Source of the DNA: Bacillus sp. RO3
GTDB lineage: Bacteria > Bacillota > Bacilli > Bacillales > Bacillaceae_B
Length of the DNA stretch: 64,000 nucleotides
NCBI RefSeq assembly: GCF_012911895.1
Contig: NZ_JAAXCV010000034.1
Location: 1 to 64,000 of the forward strand
Direction of reading: 5' to 3'
Below the pieces are notes generated by a model, which was given only the letters and a program-made list of their open reading frames with translations, was not told the DNA's origin and did no database searches. Of this stretch, positions 7,067 through 15,402 are shown one piece after another; the first letter of the stretch is position 1; each line of letters opens with the position of its first letter. The translations under genes and the position numbers were made by a program.

Positions 7067-8238
7067 AGTCATCTAATCCAGCAGTTGTCCTTGATTTAAG
7101 CGCAAATGGGGTTGGGATCATCCATGCTCTTTCCACGAAAGGAATTGATGTTTACGCATTTGATACTGCCGGCCCCCATTCAAGGGGAAAATCAAGACTT
7201 GCCACCTGTGGGGTATGTCCAAGCCCCTTAACCCAAGAAACTGAGCTGCTCTCCTTTCTAAAAGATGTAGCGATGCAACTTGAAGATAAGCCCGTTCTAT
7301 ACGCAGGTGCAGATGATTATGTGGTCTTTATCTCTAAATTCAGAGATCAATTGTCACAGTATTACTTATTTCTATATCCAGACCACTCTTTGATTATGGA
7401 TCTATTAGATAAGAAAAAAACCTATGAACTAGCCTTGAAACATCATGTGCCGACAGCGAAAACCTTTTTTGTGGAAAACGAAGAGCAACTTGAAGAAGCA
7501 ATCGGTCAATTAGAATTTCCTTGTATTCTAAAGCCTGTATTCGGGCATGAATTCAGAAAACATGTAAATAAAAAGGCCATTCATATACAAGACGCCATTC
7601 AATTAAAGAAAATCTTTCCTATATACAGGAAATTTGGAGAGCTTATCATTCAGGAAATCATCCCTGGAGATAACAAATGCTTCTATAAAGTAGCCACATT
7701 CTATAATGAAGAGATGGAATTGCTCGCCCTCTTCACACTTCAAAAAAACCACCAATTCCCGGCTCAGTTTGGAACGGGGGCGCATATCGTAAGCAAGCGA
7801 ATACCAGAACTTGTAGAAGCAGGTGTTCCATTATTAAAAACCCTTGGGCTAAAAGGAGTCAGTATGATTGAATATAAAAAGGACCCGCGGGACGGACAAT
7901 ATAAGCTCATCGAAATCAATCCACGTTTCTGGCTTACCCATAGTTTGACAGGGCATTCCGGAGTGGACTTTGCCTATCAGTATTATCTGTACCTTACTGG
8001 TAAAAACCCCTCCCCTCAATTGCAGCAGGTAGAAGGAGTACAATGGATTTACCTTGTTCGTTACTTCCTTACCTTTCTTGAAAAAAGGAAGAACGGTGAA
8101 ATGAACCTTATAGATTTTTTCAATGGGTTAAGAGGGAGAAAGGTCTTCGCTCTTTTTGCTTTGAAGGATCCAATGCCCTTTATAAGGAGTACCACATCTC
8201 ACTTATGGAATGCATTTAAAAGAAAACGAAAGGAGTGA
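7063..8238 (+). CDS. ATP-grasp domain enzyme of the glycan operon
   Basis: 391 residues, start overlapping the previous stop by ATGA. N-terminal pre-ATP-grasp Rossmann part (VVLDLSANGVGIIHAL) with a nucleotide-type GAD region near 85. The ATP-grasp lobe follows: FPCILKPVFGHEF near 155, IIQEIIPGD near 195, and the metal-binding end YKLIEINPRFW near 285. Families of this kind (DUF-type carboxylate-amine ligases, PylC/CarB-like) couple an amino acid or carboxylate to an amine using ATP. Together with a deacetylase that would free an amino group on a sugar, one can imagine amide decoration of a glycan; that is inference. Confidence 0.75.
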   Translation: MKSSNPAVVLDLSANGVGIIHALSTKGIDVYAFDTAGPHSRGKSRLATCGVCPSPLTQETELLSFLKDVAMQLEDKPVLYAGADDYVVFISKFRDQLSQYYLFLYPDHSLIMDLLDKKKTYELALKHHVPTAKTFFVENEEQLEEAIGQLEFPCILKPVFGHEFRKHVNKKAIHIQDAIQLKKIFPIYRKFGELIIQEIIPGDNKCFYKVATFYNEEMELLALFTLQKNHQFPAQFGTGAHIVSKRIPELVEAGVPLLKTLGLKGVSMIEYKKDPRDGQYKLIEINPRFWLTHSLTGHSGVDFAYQYYLYLTGKNPSPQLQQVEGVQWIYLVRYFLTFLEKRKNGEMNLIDFFNGLRGRKVFALFALKDPMPFIRSTTSHLWNAFKRKRKE

Positions 8239-8245
8239 TTGCGTT

Positions 8246-9307
8246 TTGTACACACCAAAAGAAGTGTATGCCCACTTCCAAAAACATGCAATTGAAGAAA
8301 AGCTCTCTGCCTCACTCGGGAATAAAGTGACCATCCTTCCCGGATCAATCCAAAACCTTAAATCCACCAAAAGAAGCAGCATTTATCAGATCCAGTTACA
8401 GAAGAATACAGACATCTACCCCATCATCTTCAAAATCTACCATTCTACCAAATACAAGAATGAAATCGAAATCAATGTTTATAGTCAAGCTTACCCAGTA
8501 TTAAAGGATTTTCTTCCTGAAATGTATTTAATGGAGAAAATAGGGAGTGATACTTGGGTATTCATGGAGTTCGTCCGTCAAATTCGGGGACAGCTGACAT
8601 TCACACCCAAGCACTTTGATTACATTATCCCTACCCTTGCAAAACTTCATGCCCACACTTTTGAGGGGAATTTCAAGAAAGAAAAAAACATCTTCCAGTC
8701 ATGGTTTCCCCTCTACAGTTCACCAAAAATGAAAAAAGACCGGGAGAAATTCATCACCAATACTGTGACGTTTCTAGATAGGGCCAAAAAAGATAAGCAA
8801 TTAAAAGACATAATCAAGCCACATTACAAATCATTAACAACTCTGTACAGAACCGGTCCAGACTTTTTCCCGGAATTATTGGACAGCGGTTCTTCCATTA
8901 CTCATGGGGATCTTCATATGCAGAACATCTGCTCAAAAGATGTCAGTAAAAATGAGCCTTGGGAGATACAATTCATCGATTGGGAGTCAGCCAAATATTC
9001 ACCGACCTGGTTTGATATGATTGTTCTGGTAGAAATTTTACTTGGATTCAGGAAAGATTGGCAAAAGAATGCAGAAGAGATTCGCACCCATACAGTGGAT
9101 GTTTATACGAAGGAAATGAAAAAATACGGCATCGAATTCAGCACCAAGCCCATTCATTTATATAAAATGGCCTATCTGCAACGCACTCTTGAAAAGGGAT
9201 TACACACTCAGCTTAGACGTATTTTCGATAATCGTGGAGGTGAACTCCTTCCCTATCACTTAGAAAAAATTTCAACATGGGGAAGTGAGCTGGGAATTTA
9301 TAAATAA
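8246..9307 (+). CDS. CotS/aminoglycoside-phosphotransferase-fold protein
   Basis: 353 residues from a TTG at 8246, 10 bases after AAAGGAG; the in-frame ATG at 8210 has no such site and lies inside the previous gene, so the TTG is preferred. Kinase-like fold of the APH/choline-kinase type: VIFKIY-like lysine region (IIFKIYHS) near 65, ITHGDLHMQN (Brenner motif) near 218 and IQFIDWESA near 240. Both catalytic and metal aspartates are present, so it may be an active small-molecule kinase. Spore coat proteins CotS and CotI (YtaA) of B. subtilis have this fold and lie beside coat glycosyltransferases. Candidate substrates are a sugar or lipid acceptor. Confidence 0.75.
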   Translation: MYTPKEVYAHFQKHAIEEKLSASLGNKVTILPGSIQNLKSTKRSSIYQIQLQKNTDIYPIIFKIYHSTKYKNEIEINVYSQAYPVLKDFLPEMYLMEKIGSDTWVFMEFVRQIRGQLTFTPKHFDYIIPTLAKLHAHTFEGNFKKEKNIFQSWFPLYSSPKMKKDREKFITNTVTFLDRAKKDKQLKDIIKPHYKSLTTLYRTGPDFFPELLDSGSSITHGDLHMQNICSKDVSKNEPWEIQFIDWESAKYSPTWFDMIVLVEILLGFRKDWQKNAEEIRTHTVDVYTKEMKKYGIEFSTKPIHLYKMAYLQRTLEKGLHTQLRRIFDNRGGELLPYHLEKISTWGSELGIYK

Positions 9308-9327
9308 AAATGAAAGGATGAGAATAC

Positions 9328-10605
9328 TTGAGTAGCATGCCCCCTCTCAACATTCATCCCTCCCTTTTGTCCATCATGGATCAGTATTATAAAGTGGAAC
9401 GAGACAATGAGGAGTCCTTCACAATTCAACCATTTGGTCAGAAAACAGAAGGCGATGATTCCAAGCCATTGAAAATCTTATACGTTACGTTTTTTCAATA
9501 TCCTCATACAGGCGGTTTATCTCATTACATCACTTCCATTAAAAACGGTTTTGAAAAGGCCGGTCATAGTGTAGATGTCCTGGCACCCAACCACATGTCT
9601 TCAGAACAACTGGAAGAATGGGTCCCCCAGGCGGCTTCTGAAGCCCGAAACTTTATGACTGAACGTTATGGAAAGACCAATGAAAAAATCGTTAAAAATT
9701 TAAGTTTTTTACATGTATTCGAACTCTTTTTGAAAGAAAAAAATCTCCAGCAATATGACATCATACACGCTCAAGACTTATTTGCCATTTTCATCCTGGG
9801 TCACTTAAACCAAACGTATCAAAAACCTTTATTCTTTACGCCTCACGGATTCTTTACGAAAAGCAGATTAAAATTCGGTAAAATGCAGAAAGGCTCCCTC
9901 GAGGAAGCATATTTCACTCAACTTGAGAAAATAGGGATTGAAGCAAGTACGGAAATCATTTTGATTGCCGATTCCTTCCGATCTAACCTTAAGGAATTCG
10001 GTGCAACAGATGAAAAGATGATTACCGTTCATACAGGTATCGACTATGATCCCCTCCCAAAGAAAAATCACGAAAACATCATCCTGACATGTGTTTCCCG
10101 ACTTTCCCCGCGTAAAGGGCATGGGTTACTCTTAGAAGCATTATCCTTGTTACGTGAACATCTGACAAACGTTGAGGTGTGGATTGTCGGGGATGGTGTC
10201 ATGAAGGATCATCTGGTGAAACAAGCACAAGAATTACAATTGGACAACGTGATCTTTTGGGGAAATCGCAACGATATACCAAACATTCTATCCATGTCGG
10301 ACATCTATGTATTAGCGACGGTTAATGACAATTTTCCCCTATCCGTCATGGAGGCAATGTTTTCTCAACAAGCCGTGATTTCCACCACGTGTGGTGGGAT
10401 CCCTGAAATGGTTCAGCATGAAATTACAGGCATCCTTTGTGATCCCGGGAATGTCGAACAGCTTGCACATGCGATCAAACGTTTTATAACAAAGAAAGAA
10501 GAACGTGAACGCTTTGCCAACACCGCTCAATCCTATGCCCGTCAACATTTGTCCAGTCACATCATGACGAGGAAAATGGAACGAATCTATCAAACCTATA
10601 TATGA
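9328..10605 (+). CDS. GT4 family glycosyltransferase (CotSA/YtcC-like), copy 2
   Basis: 425 residues from a TTG at 9328 (AAAGGA 9 bases before); an ATG at 9337 is also possible. Clear paralogue of the GT at 5726: both carry an N-terminal P-x-x-x-S-x-x-D-x-YY peptide, the YPHTGGLS motif, IHAQDLF, FTPHG, ADSFR/SDSFR, TGIDY/F and SRLSPRKGH. Unlike copy 1 it lacks the poly-basic linker. The GT-B nucleotide-sugar site is at SVMEAMFS near 345. Two related enzymes with a shared N-terminal peptide suggest two successive, similar sugar additions, or docking to one partner. Membrane segments are absent. Confidence 0.85.
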   Translation: MSSMPPLNIHPSLLSIMDQYYKVERDNEESFTIQPFGQKTEGDDSKPLKILYVTFFQYPHTGGLSHYITSIKNGFEKAGHSVDVLAPNHMSSEQLEEWVPQAASEARNFMTERYGKTNEKIVKNLSFLHVFELFLKEKNLQQYDIIHAQDLFAIFILGHLNQTYQKPLFFTPHGFFTKSRLKFGKMQKGSLEEAYFTQLEKIGIEASTEIILIADSFRSNLKEFGATDEKMITVHTGIDYDPLPKKNHENIILTCVSRLSPRKGHGLLLEALSLLREHLTNVEVWIVGDGVMKDHLVKQAQELQLDNVIFWGNRNDIPNILSMSDIYVLATVNDNFPLSVMEAMFSQQAVISTTCGGIPEMVQHEITGILCDPGNVEQLAHAIKRFITKKEERERFANTAQSYARQHLSSHIMTRKMERIYQTYI

Positions 10606-10621
10606 AGAAAGGAGACTCTAC

Positions 10622-10657
10622 ATGAGGGAAAACATACTGGTCCATGAGCAAATATGA
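10622..10657 (+). CDS. 11-codon leader reading frame coupled to the epimerase gene
   Basis: ATG at 10622 preceded by a strong AAAGGAG (10608-10614). Eleven codons (MRENILVHEQI) end in a TGA that overlaps the ATG of the epimerase at 10654 (ATGA). The epimerase start has no good ribosome site of its own, so ribosomes reading this mini-frame would reinitiate there. It could also be the remnant of an older start. Confidence 0.4.
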   Translation: MRENILVHEQI

Positions 10658-11574
10658 AGATTTTAGTCACTGGCGGAGCAGGATTTATAGGTTCACACCT
10701 GGTAGATTTGCTGCTATCTGAGGGTCATACACCTATTATTCTAGATGATTTATCCAATGGCAGTGAGGCGAACGTGCCAAGCGGAGTGAAACTATATCGA
10801 AAAGATATATTATCGGATAAAGTGGAACATATTTTCAAAAAAGAAAAACCAGACATCGTTATGCACCTGGCTGCTCAGGTTAATGTAGATAGATCAATGG
10901 AAAACCCCGCAGAAGATGCTGCAATCAATGTATTGGGAACTTTGAGATTGTTAGAGTACAGTATAAAATATGGTGTAAAAAAATTCATCTTCTCCTCTTC
11001 ATGTGCTGTATACGGATATACAAATGAAGTGATCCACGAAGAAAGTCCTACTAGCCCCATTTCCTTTTACGGAACGTCTAAATTGGTGTCAGAAACCTAT
11101 ATCAAGTTGTTTCACAGGTTATATCATATTCCCTATACGATCCTTCGATACGCAAATGTATATGGGCCGAGACAGCGAACTGATGGTGAAGGCGGAGTGA
11201 TCAGCATTTTCATTGATCAGCTGTTAAGTGATGAAACACCTGTCATTTACGGAGATGGCAACCAGACAAGGGACTTTGTCTACGTAGAAGACGTCGCCCG
11301 TGCAAACCTTCTTTCGGTTTCAAACGCTGATAACCTAGTCGTTAATATCGGTTCTGGCAGCCAAACATCCGTAAACCTGCTCTTTACCCTGCTTTCAAAC
11401 CTGCTCAACTTATCTAAAACACCTACCTATGTATCTAAACGTAACGGGGATATTATGCACAGCCAGCTAACAAACGCAAAAGCATCTGAAAATCTCTCTT
11501 GGGAACCTAAATATGACCTGATTTCTGGATTAGAGCACACATTGGCCTATTTCAAAGAACGAAAAAAAGAGTGA
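10654..11574 (+). CDS. NAD-dependent nucleotide-sugar epimerase/dehydratase (YtcB/GalE-like)
   Basis: 306 residues. Extended SDR: GGAGFIGSH near residue 7 (NAD binding), D-D in ILDDLSNG near 33, HLAAQVNV near 73, SSSCAVYG near 116 and the catalytic YGTSK (Tyr-x-x-x-Lys) near 141. The C-terminal half carries the sugar-nucleotide part (GPRQRTDGEGGVI, DFVYVEDVA). Length is a little shorter than GalE (~330). It fits UDP-sugar 4-epimerases or decarboxylases of surface polysaccharide pathways, and B. subtilis YtcB next to coat glycosyltransferases. Last gene of the operon, followed by a terminator. It presumably supplies the activated sugar used by the two transferases. Confidence 0.85.
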   Translation: MKILVTGGAGFIGSHLVDLLLSEGHTPIILDDLSNGSEANVPSGVKLYRKDILSDKVEHIFKKEKPDIVMHLAAQVNVDRSMENPAEDAAINVLGTLRLLEYSIKYGVKKFIFSSSCAVYGYTNEVIHEESPTSPISFYGTSKLVSETYIKLFHRLYHIPYTILRYANVYGPRQRTDGEGGVISIFIDQLLSDETPVIYGDGNQTRDFVYVEDVARANLLSVSNADNLVVNIGSGSQTSVNLLFTLLSNLLNLSKTPTYVSKRNGDIMHSQLTNAKASENLSWEPKYDLISGLEHTLAYFKERKKE

Positions 11575-11593
11575 ACTTTTTCAGGCCCAAACA

Positions 11594-11640
11594 TGAAAAG
11601 GGAAGAGAGCCTGGATCTATCCTGACTCTTTTCCCTTTCT
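11594..11640. terminator. terminator between convergent genes (epimerase and hemY)
   Basis: A-rich GAAAAGGGAAGAG arm pairs imperfectly with CTCTTTTCCCTTTC, with a second stem inside. Placed between the convergent stops at 11574 and 11643, so it may act on both strands. Confidence 0.5.
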
Positions 11641-11642
11641 GA

Positions 11643-13040
11643 TTAAGCCTTGTCTTTTAATTTGTCCATAATCCAATCAGCCGTTTTCAGACCATTTTGA
11701 ATACACGCTCCGATGCCGACTCCATAGTAGGAAGCTCCCGCTATCTTCACACCAGGCCACCCTGTTGAGAGCTTGTTTTCCAACGAATTCACCGACTGAC
11801 TGTGTTCAAGATGATAATTCGGCATCAAGTCCGTCCATTTCGTCACTTCTACAGAAATGGGTTCCCCTGTTATACCGATACTCTTTCTGATATCCATCAG
11901 TGCCGTACTTATAAGTTCTGCCTCGTTACATAGCTGTATCTTGTCGTAATCAGGATTGGTGCTTTTATAAAAAAGTCTCACTAAAAGTTTTTGATTTTGA
12001 GAAGTATGCTTCCATTTCCGGCTTGTCCATGTACATGCGTCACATTTCACTTCTCCACCATTTGATACGATAAATCCTGTCCCATCAGCAGGAAGCTCTT
12101 CGTCTGGAATATTAAACCCGAGGTAGATTGAAATTAAGGAAGAGTTTTTCAACTCATTGAACTCAGGTTCCAACTCCTCGTGATCGAGGATCTTTTGGGT
12201 TACATCATGAGGTGTGGCAAATATTACATAATCCGCTTGAATATTCGATTGGTCATTCAGTGTCAGCTCGTATTGAGCATTCTTCTTTTTTAACTTATTT
12301 ACTTTGACACCCTTTAAAATAGCCGCACCAGAACAAGCTTCTTCTAAACGATCAATGATCGTTGATAACCCATGTTCAAACGAAAGAAACTTTTTATTTG
12401 AGGTACCTTGGAATTTTGTTTTGTTTTCAGTTAATCCTTTCATAATACTGCCGTATTCATTTTTATAATCCAGCAAATACGGTAGTGTAGTAGCCATGTT
12501 CAATCCATACAAATCGCCGGAATATACTCCGGATAACACTGGAGCAATTTGCTTCTCTACCATCTCCTTACCAAGGAAGGCTTCTAGGAAATCACCGATG
12601 GAATCTTCTTTCGTGAAGTGTTCGTTCTTCGAATCAAGGTCTTTTAGTGCGGCTCTCTTCCCTTCTTCTGAGACCAGGGTGCTTTCATTAAGGGAGTCCA
12701 CAGTCATAGGGATTCCAAAAATTGTATCCTGAGGAATCTTATGCAGCTTCTCATTGGTATATATGTAGGATGTTCCCGTTTCATTGTAGACGAGTTCATC
12801 TTGAAGGGTCAGTTCCTCAATGAGAGGCATGACACCTTCATGGCGTGCAACGATGGAGTCTGCACCAGCTTCCATAATGAATTCTTCATCTCTTACGGTG
12901 ACGATTTTGCCTCCTAATTGCTGTTTACCCTCAATAAGGATTAGCTCGATGTCTGATTCATGCTCTTTGGACATTTTCTTTAGATGGTATAGTGCTGTTA
13001 AACCTGTGATTCCTCCACCTACGACAACTACTGTCTTCAT
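11643..13040 (-). CDS. hemY: coproporphyrinogen III / protoporphyrinogen oxidase
   Basis: 465 residues. The N-terminal FAD Rossmann motif VVGGGITGL is at 6-14, followed by LIEGKQQLGGK and the conserved MEAGADSIV. Other family landmarks are SGVYSGD near 190 and the C-terminal FAD-contact region AGASYYGVGIGACIQNG near 440. In Gram-positive bacteria this enzyme (HemY, also CgoX) oxidises coproporphyrinogen III to coproporphyrin III in haem synthesis, at the membrane face. In Bacillus it usually sits in hemEHY; here it stands alone next to spoIIP, so it may be a second copy or a relocated gene. Full length; no missing motif seen. Confidence 0.9.
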   Translation of the reverse strand: MKTVVVVGGGITGLTALYHLKKMSKEHESDIELILIEGKQQLGGKIVTVRDEEFIMEAGADSIVARHEGVMPLIEELTLQDELVYNETGTSYIYTNEKLHKIPQDTIFGIPMTVDSLNESTLVSEEGKRAALKDLDSKNEHFTKEDSIGDFLEAFLGKEMVEKQIAPVLSGVYSGDLYGLNMATTLPYLLDYKNEYGSIMKGLTENKTKFQGTSNKKFLSFEHGLSTIIDRLEEACSGAAILKGVKVNKLKKKNAQYELTLNDQSNIQADYVIFATPHDVTQKILDHEELEPEFNELKNSSLISIYLGFNIPDEELPADGTGFIVSNGGEVKCDACTWTSRKWKHTSQNQKLLVRLFYKSTNPDYDKIQLCNEAELISTALMDIRKSIGITGEPISVEVTKWTDLMPNYHLEHSQSVNSLENKLSTGWPGVKIAGASYYGVGIGACIQNGLKTADWIMDKLKDKA

Positions 13041-13253
13041 ATGATATCCACTCCATTAATTGCGTTTATGTATACAGGTTATCACGTTTTTCAATGATTC
13101 AAAAACGATTCTGTGTCTGAATTGGTAAAAATGAGCCCGGGAAAACAAATGGGGATATACTCTTGAAATTTTCATTCCAATCGTTGTCATAAACGAGTCC
13201 TTTACTTCAGCATTCACTTCTTCCATAAAGAGGAGCCTGTTTCTTAAAGATGA

Positions 13254-13277
13254 GACGTGCACCAAATAGTGCACGTC
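13254..13277 (-). terminator. hairpin after spoIIP
   Basis: Perfect 9-bp stem GACGTGCAC / GTGCACGTC with a 6-base loop, 14 bases after the spoIIP stop. The following sequence is only moderately T-rich. Confidence 0.5.
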
Positions 13278-13290
13278 AAGCGTCTACTCG

Positions 13291-14454
13291 TTATTGAGCA
13301 TTTACTTCAACAGCATCCTTCCTATAATATTCTGCAAAAACCTCAGCGAATGCTTCAGTAGAATTGTATAATTCCACCAGGTTGTTTTCCACTCCCCCGA
13401 ACTCTAAGAGCATGGCACGTTCCGTGAGATCCTGGTTATAGATTCCATTTCCTTCTGTTCTGGTTTTCACGAAAACTCCCCGGCTGATTCCTGGATATTT
13501 CTCTTCCAATTTAGCATTCAATTCTTTGGCAATTTTTAGGTTCTTTTCGAAGTTCTTATTTTCTTTCCCCACGATAAAAAATAAACGGGCATAATTCTTA
13601 CCATTTATGGTTTTGGTTGTGATACTGCGAGGCATGGAATCCCGGTGGATATCGATAAGATAAGTCAGGTCGTCATTTTGAGCGATTGCTTCTTGGACCA
13701 ACCCCCTTGATAATTGATAAGATTCATTGTATGTCCAAGATTTATCTTTTAGTGCCTGATTTATATCCGTTTTATCCTGAACTGCCCCTATCCCCCGAGC
13801 TTCGAGCTCCTGCTTTAATTTAGACCCTACGGCAATAACATTAACCTTCTCATTTGTACTGGCCGGGTTTTTGGAATCATTATTTTTAATCAATGGACTG
13901 AAAGCTTCCCAGCTGTGTGAATGGTAGATATAGACGGACTTTTCAGCGATTTCCTCAACTCCTTCTCCCGAGTTGTGGTTCGCCTCATCAATTTGACTCT
14001 GGTCAATTTCCTGATCCTTCAGCTGATCTTCGGTAGGTGCGGGTGATTCATTGGGAAGGTTGGTAATATCTGTCCCTTTACCCGCAACGGCTATGTGAGT
14101 ATGATAATTCTCTATTCCTGGAATTTCTCTGCCAAATAGACTGCGAGCATCAAGAAGTGACACATTCGTAACACTTTCCAACCAGTCAAAATCATTATTT
14201 AATGCTTCTTCATTCTCGACACGTAACCCCGTCAATTCTTGTGATAAGAGCATAAGGAAAGTTTCCTTCGGTACAAGCTCAGACAAGGAGGAATACAATA
14301 AACTATCCACCCTCAGTTTTATGGCCGTTGACGATATCAACCAAACTGTCAAGTACATGAGGATGATCCCAATCAACAGGACCCGGATGATGGCTTTCAT
14401 AGAGACGAACACTAGCGGAACCAGGCTATTATTGTTTCGAGACTTATACGGCAT
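13291..14454 (-). CDS. spoIIP: stage II sporulation protein P
   Basis: 387 residues from the ATG at 14454 (a TTG directly before it is also in frame; GGGG site upstream). One N-terminal membrane segment (about residues 20-42), an extracytoplasmic linker, and the SpoIIP amidase/endopeptidase domain. Landmarks are YIYHSHSWEAF near 175, DIHRDS near 270, and LEFGGVENN near 350, which carry the zinc ligands and catalytic residues. SpoIIP works with SpoIID and SpoIIM in the mother cell to thin septal peptidoglycan and drive engulfment. In Bacillus spoIIP normally follows gpr; here gpr is absent and hemY lies downstream, so this may be a paralogue. Confidence 0.9.
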   Translation of the reverse strand: MPYKSRNNNSLVPLVFVSMKAIIRVLLIGIILMYLTVWLISSTAIKLRVDSLLYSSLSELVPKETFLMLLSQELTGLRVENEEALNNDFDWLESVTNVSLLDARSLFGREIPGIENYHTHIAVAGKGTDITNLPNESPAPTEDQLKDQEIDQSQIDEANHNSGEGVEEIAEKSVYIYHSHSWEAFSPLIKNNDSKNPASTNEKVNVIAVGSKLKQELEARGIGAVQDKTDINQALKDKSWTYNESYQLSRGLVQEAIAQNDDLTYLIDIHRDSMPRSITTKTINGKNYARLFFIVGKENKNFEKNLKIAKELNAKLEEKYPGISRGVFVKTRTEGNGIYNQDLTERAMLLEFGGVENNLVELYNSTEAFAEVFAEYYRKDAVEVNAQ

Positions 14455-14747
14455 CAACAGTACCCCTATATAAAGTATTTAATAGTTCACTTTATGCAGA
14501 AGACTGATAGAGTAGAAGACTTTTTCTGGAACTGGTTCTATTATTAAATTTATCCCCCCTTTTCACCCCAGCCTCTCGTGAAAAATAAGGTAGGGGAGTT
14601 TCTAATCGACTGTGACAATCAGCCCGTTTTCGCTTTATTAGAACAAACGTTTCTATTCATATATATTTATGTTATAATAAAAGTTCATAGGGTCTAAGAG
14701 ACTGTATTTAGTCAATCCCTCGAGCAATTAGAAGGGAGACATATTGA

Positions 14748-14984
14748 ATGTCGCTAGAAAATATCGTAACCATGCTCAAGACTCTAAAGGAATTCAAGGA
14801 GAGTGAGATCGTTCATACGATATCTACTCAAGATCACTTACCGGTCATGACCGTTACCTACCAGTCGGATACAGAATGCTTTCAAATCACTTATGTTGAT
14901 TCAAGGAAAGTGGAAGAATATACAAACCTCAACCAATTGGCGGCAACCATAGAAAGTATCATTCATCTTGAACCTTCAAGATGA
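14748..14984 (+). CDS. small conserved protein, possibly DUF1797/YkuJ-like
   Basis: 78 residues, ATG start with GAAGGGAGA. Pattern: N-terminal helix (ENIVTMLKTLKEF), three beta strands (VMTVTYQ, CFQITYVD), and a C-terminal helix (LNQLAATIESII). This secondary structure and the closing helix recall YkuJ-type proteins (DUF1797), but identity is weak and I give it only as a suggestion. No signal peptide. Monocistronic with a strong terminator right after the stop. Confidence 0.6.
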   Translation: MSLENIVTMLKTLKEFKESEIVHTISTQDHLPVMTVTYQSDTECFQITYVDSRKVEEYTNLNQLAATIESIIHLEPSR

Positions 14985-14990
14985 AAACGC

Positions 14991-15025
14991 AAAAAGGCCA
15001 TTACAATTTTTGTAATGGCCTTTTT
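14991..15025 (+). terminator. intrinsic terminator
   Basis: AAAAAGGCCATTACA pairs with TGTAATGGCCTTTTT around a short loop, 6 bases after the stop at 14984. Confidence 0.9.
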
Positions 15026-15087
15026 ATCTAGACTCTCATTAACCAACATGCCTTAAACATCATTTTGTTACTTTTTGAATTCTCACA

Positions 15088-15402
15088 TTAAAAAGATGGC
15101 ATTTCACTTAGATTGTTTTCTTTCAACCCGTCTGGTTCACTGCGAAGGACATCTCTTCCGTATCGATGAATGACATCTACATGAGCCAATTTACCTTCTT
15201 TTGCGTCCTTAAGTGCGGTGATATAATCCAATTCCCTTCCACTCTCTGTCTTGAAAGCGATGAGATCATCGTCTGCATTTCTCCGAACGGCTATAATTTT
15301 TTCCGCTCCTGCCTCAGACTCATGTGCCATTTCCACTTTCACCTGAACGTTTCCTTGTTGCTTATATTCCTCGTAAATTTGTTCAAAACTTTTTCCATCC
15401 AT
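15088..15402 (-). CDS. DUF3892 family protein
   Basis: 104 residues from the ATG at 15402, 8 bases after GGGAGG; a GTG at 15411 overlaps that site and is rejected as start. The body has the DUF3892 pattern: IIAVRRNADDDLIAFKTESGRELDYITALKDAKEGKLAHVDV, then GRDVLRSEPDG and a closing NLSEMPSF. Such proteins occur widely in Bacilli, often as short single-domain proteins; no function is assigned. The N-terminal part (FEQIYEEYKQQ) is an added helix. Confidence 0.8.
   Translation of the reverse strand: MDGKSFEQIYEEYKQQGNVQVKVEMAHESEAGAEKIIAVRRNADDDLIAFKTESGRELDYITALKDAKEGKLAHVDVIHRYGRDVLRSEPDGLKENNLSEMPSF

Noticed and set aside
13056-13274. Minus-strand frame of 72 codons
   Set aside because: Its GTG lies inside the spoIIP terminator hairpin and there is no ribosome site.
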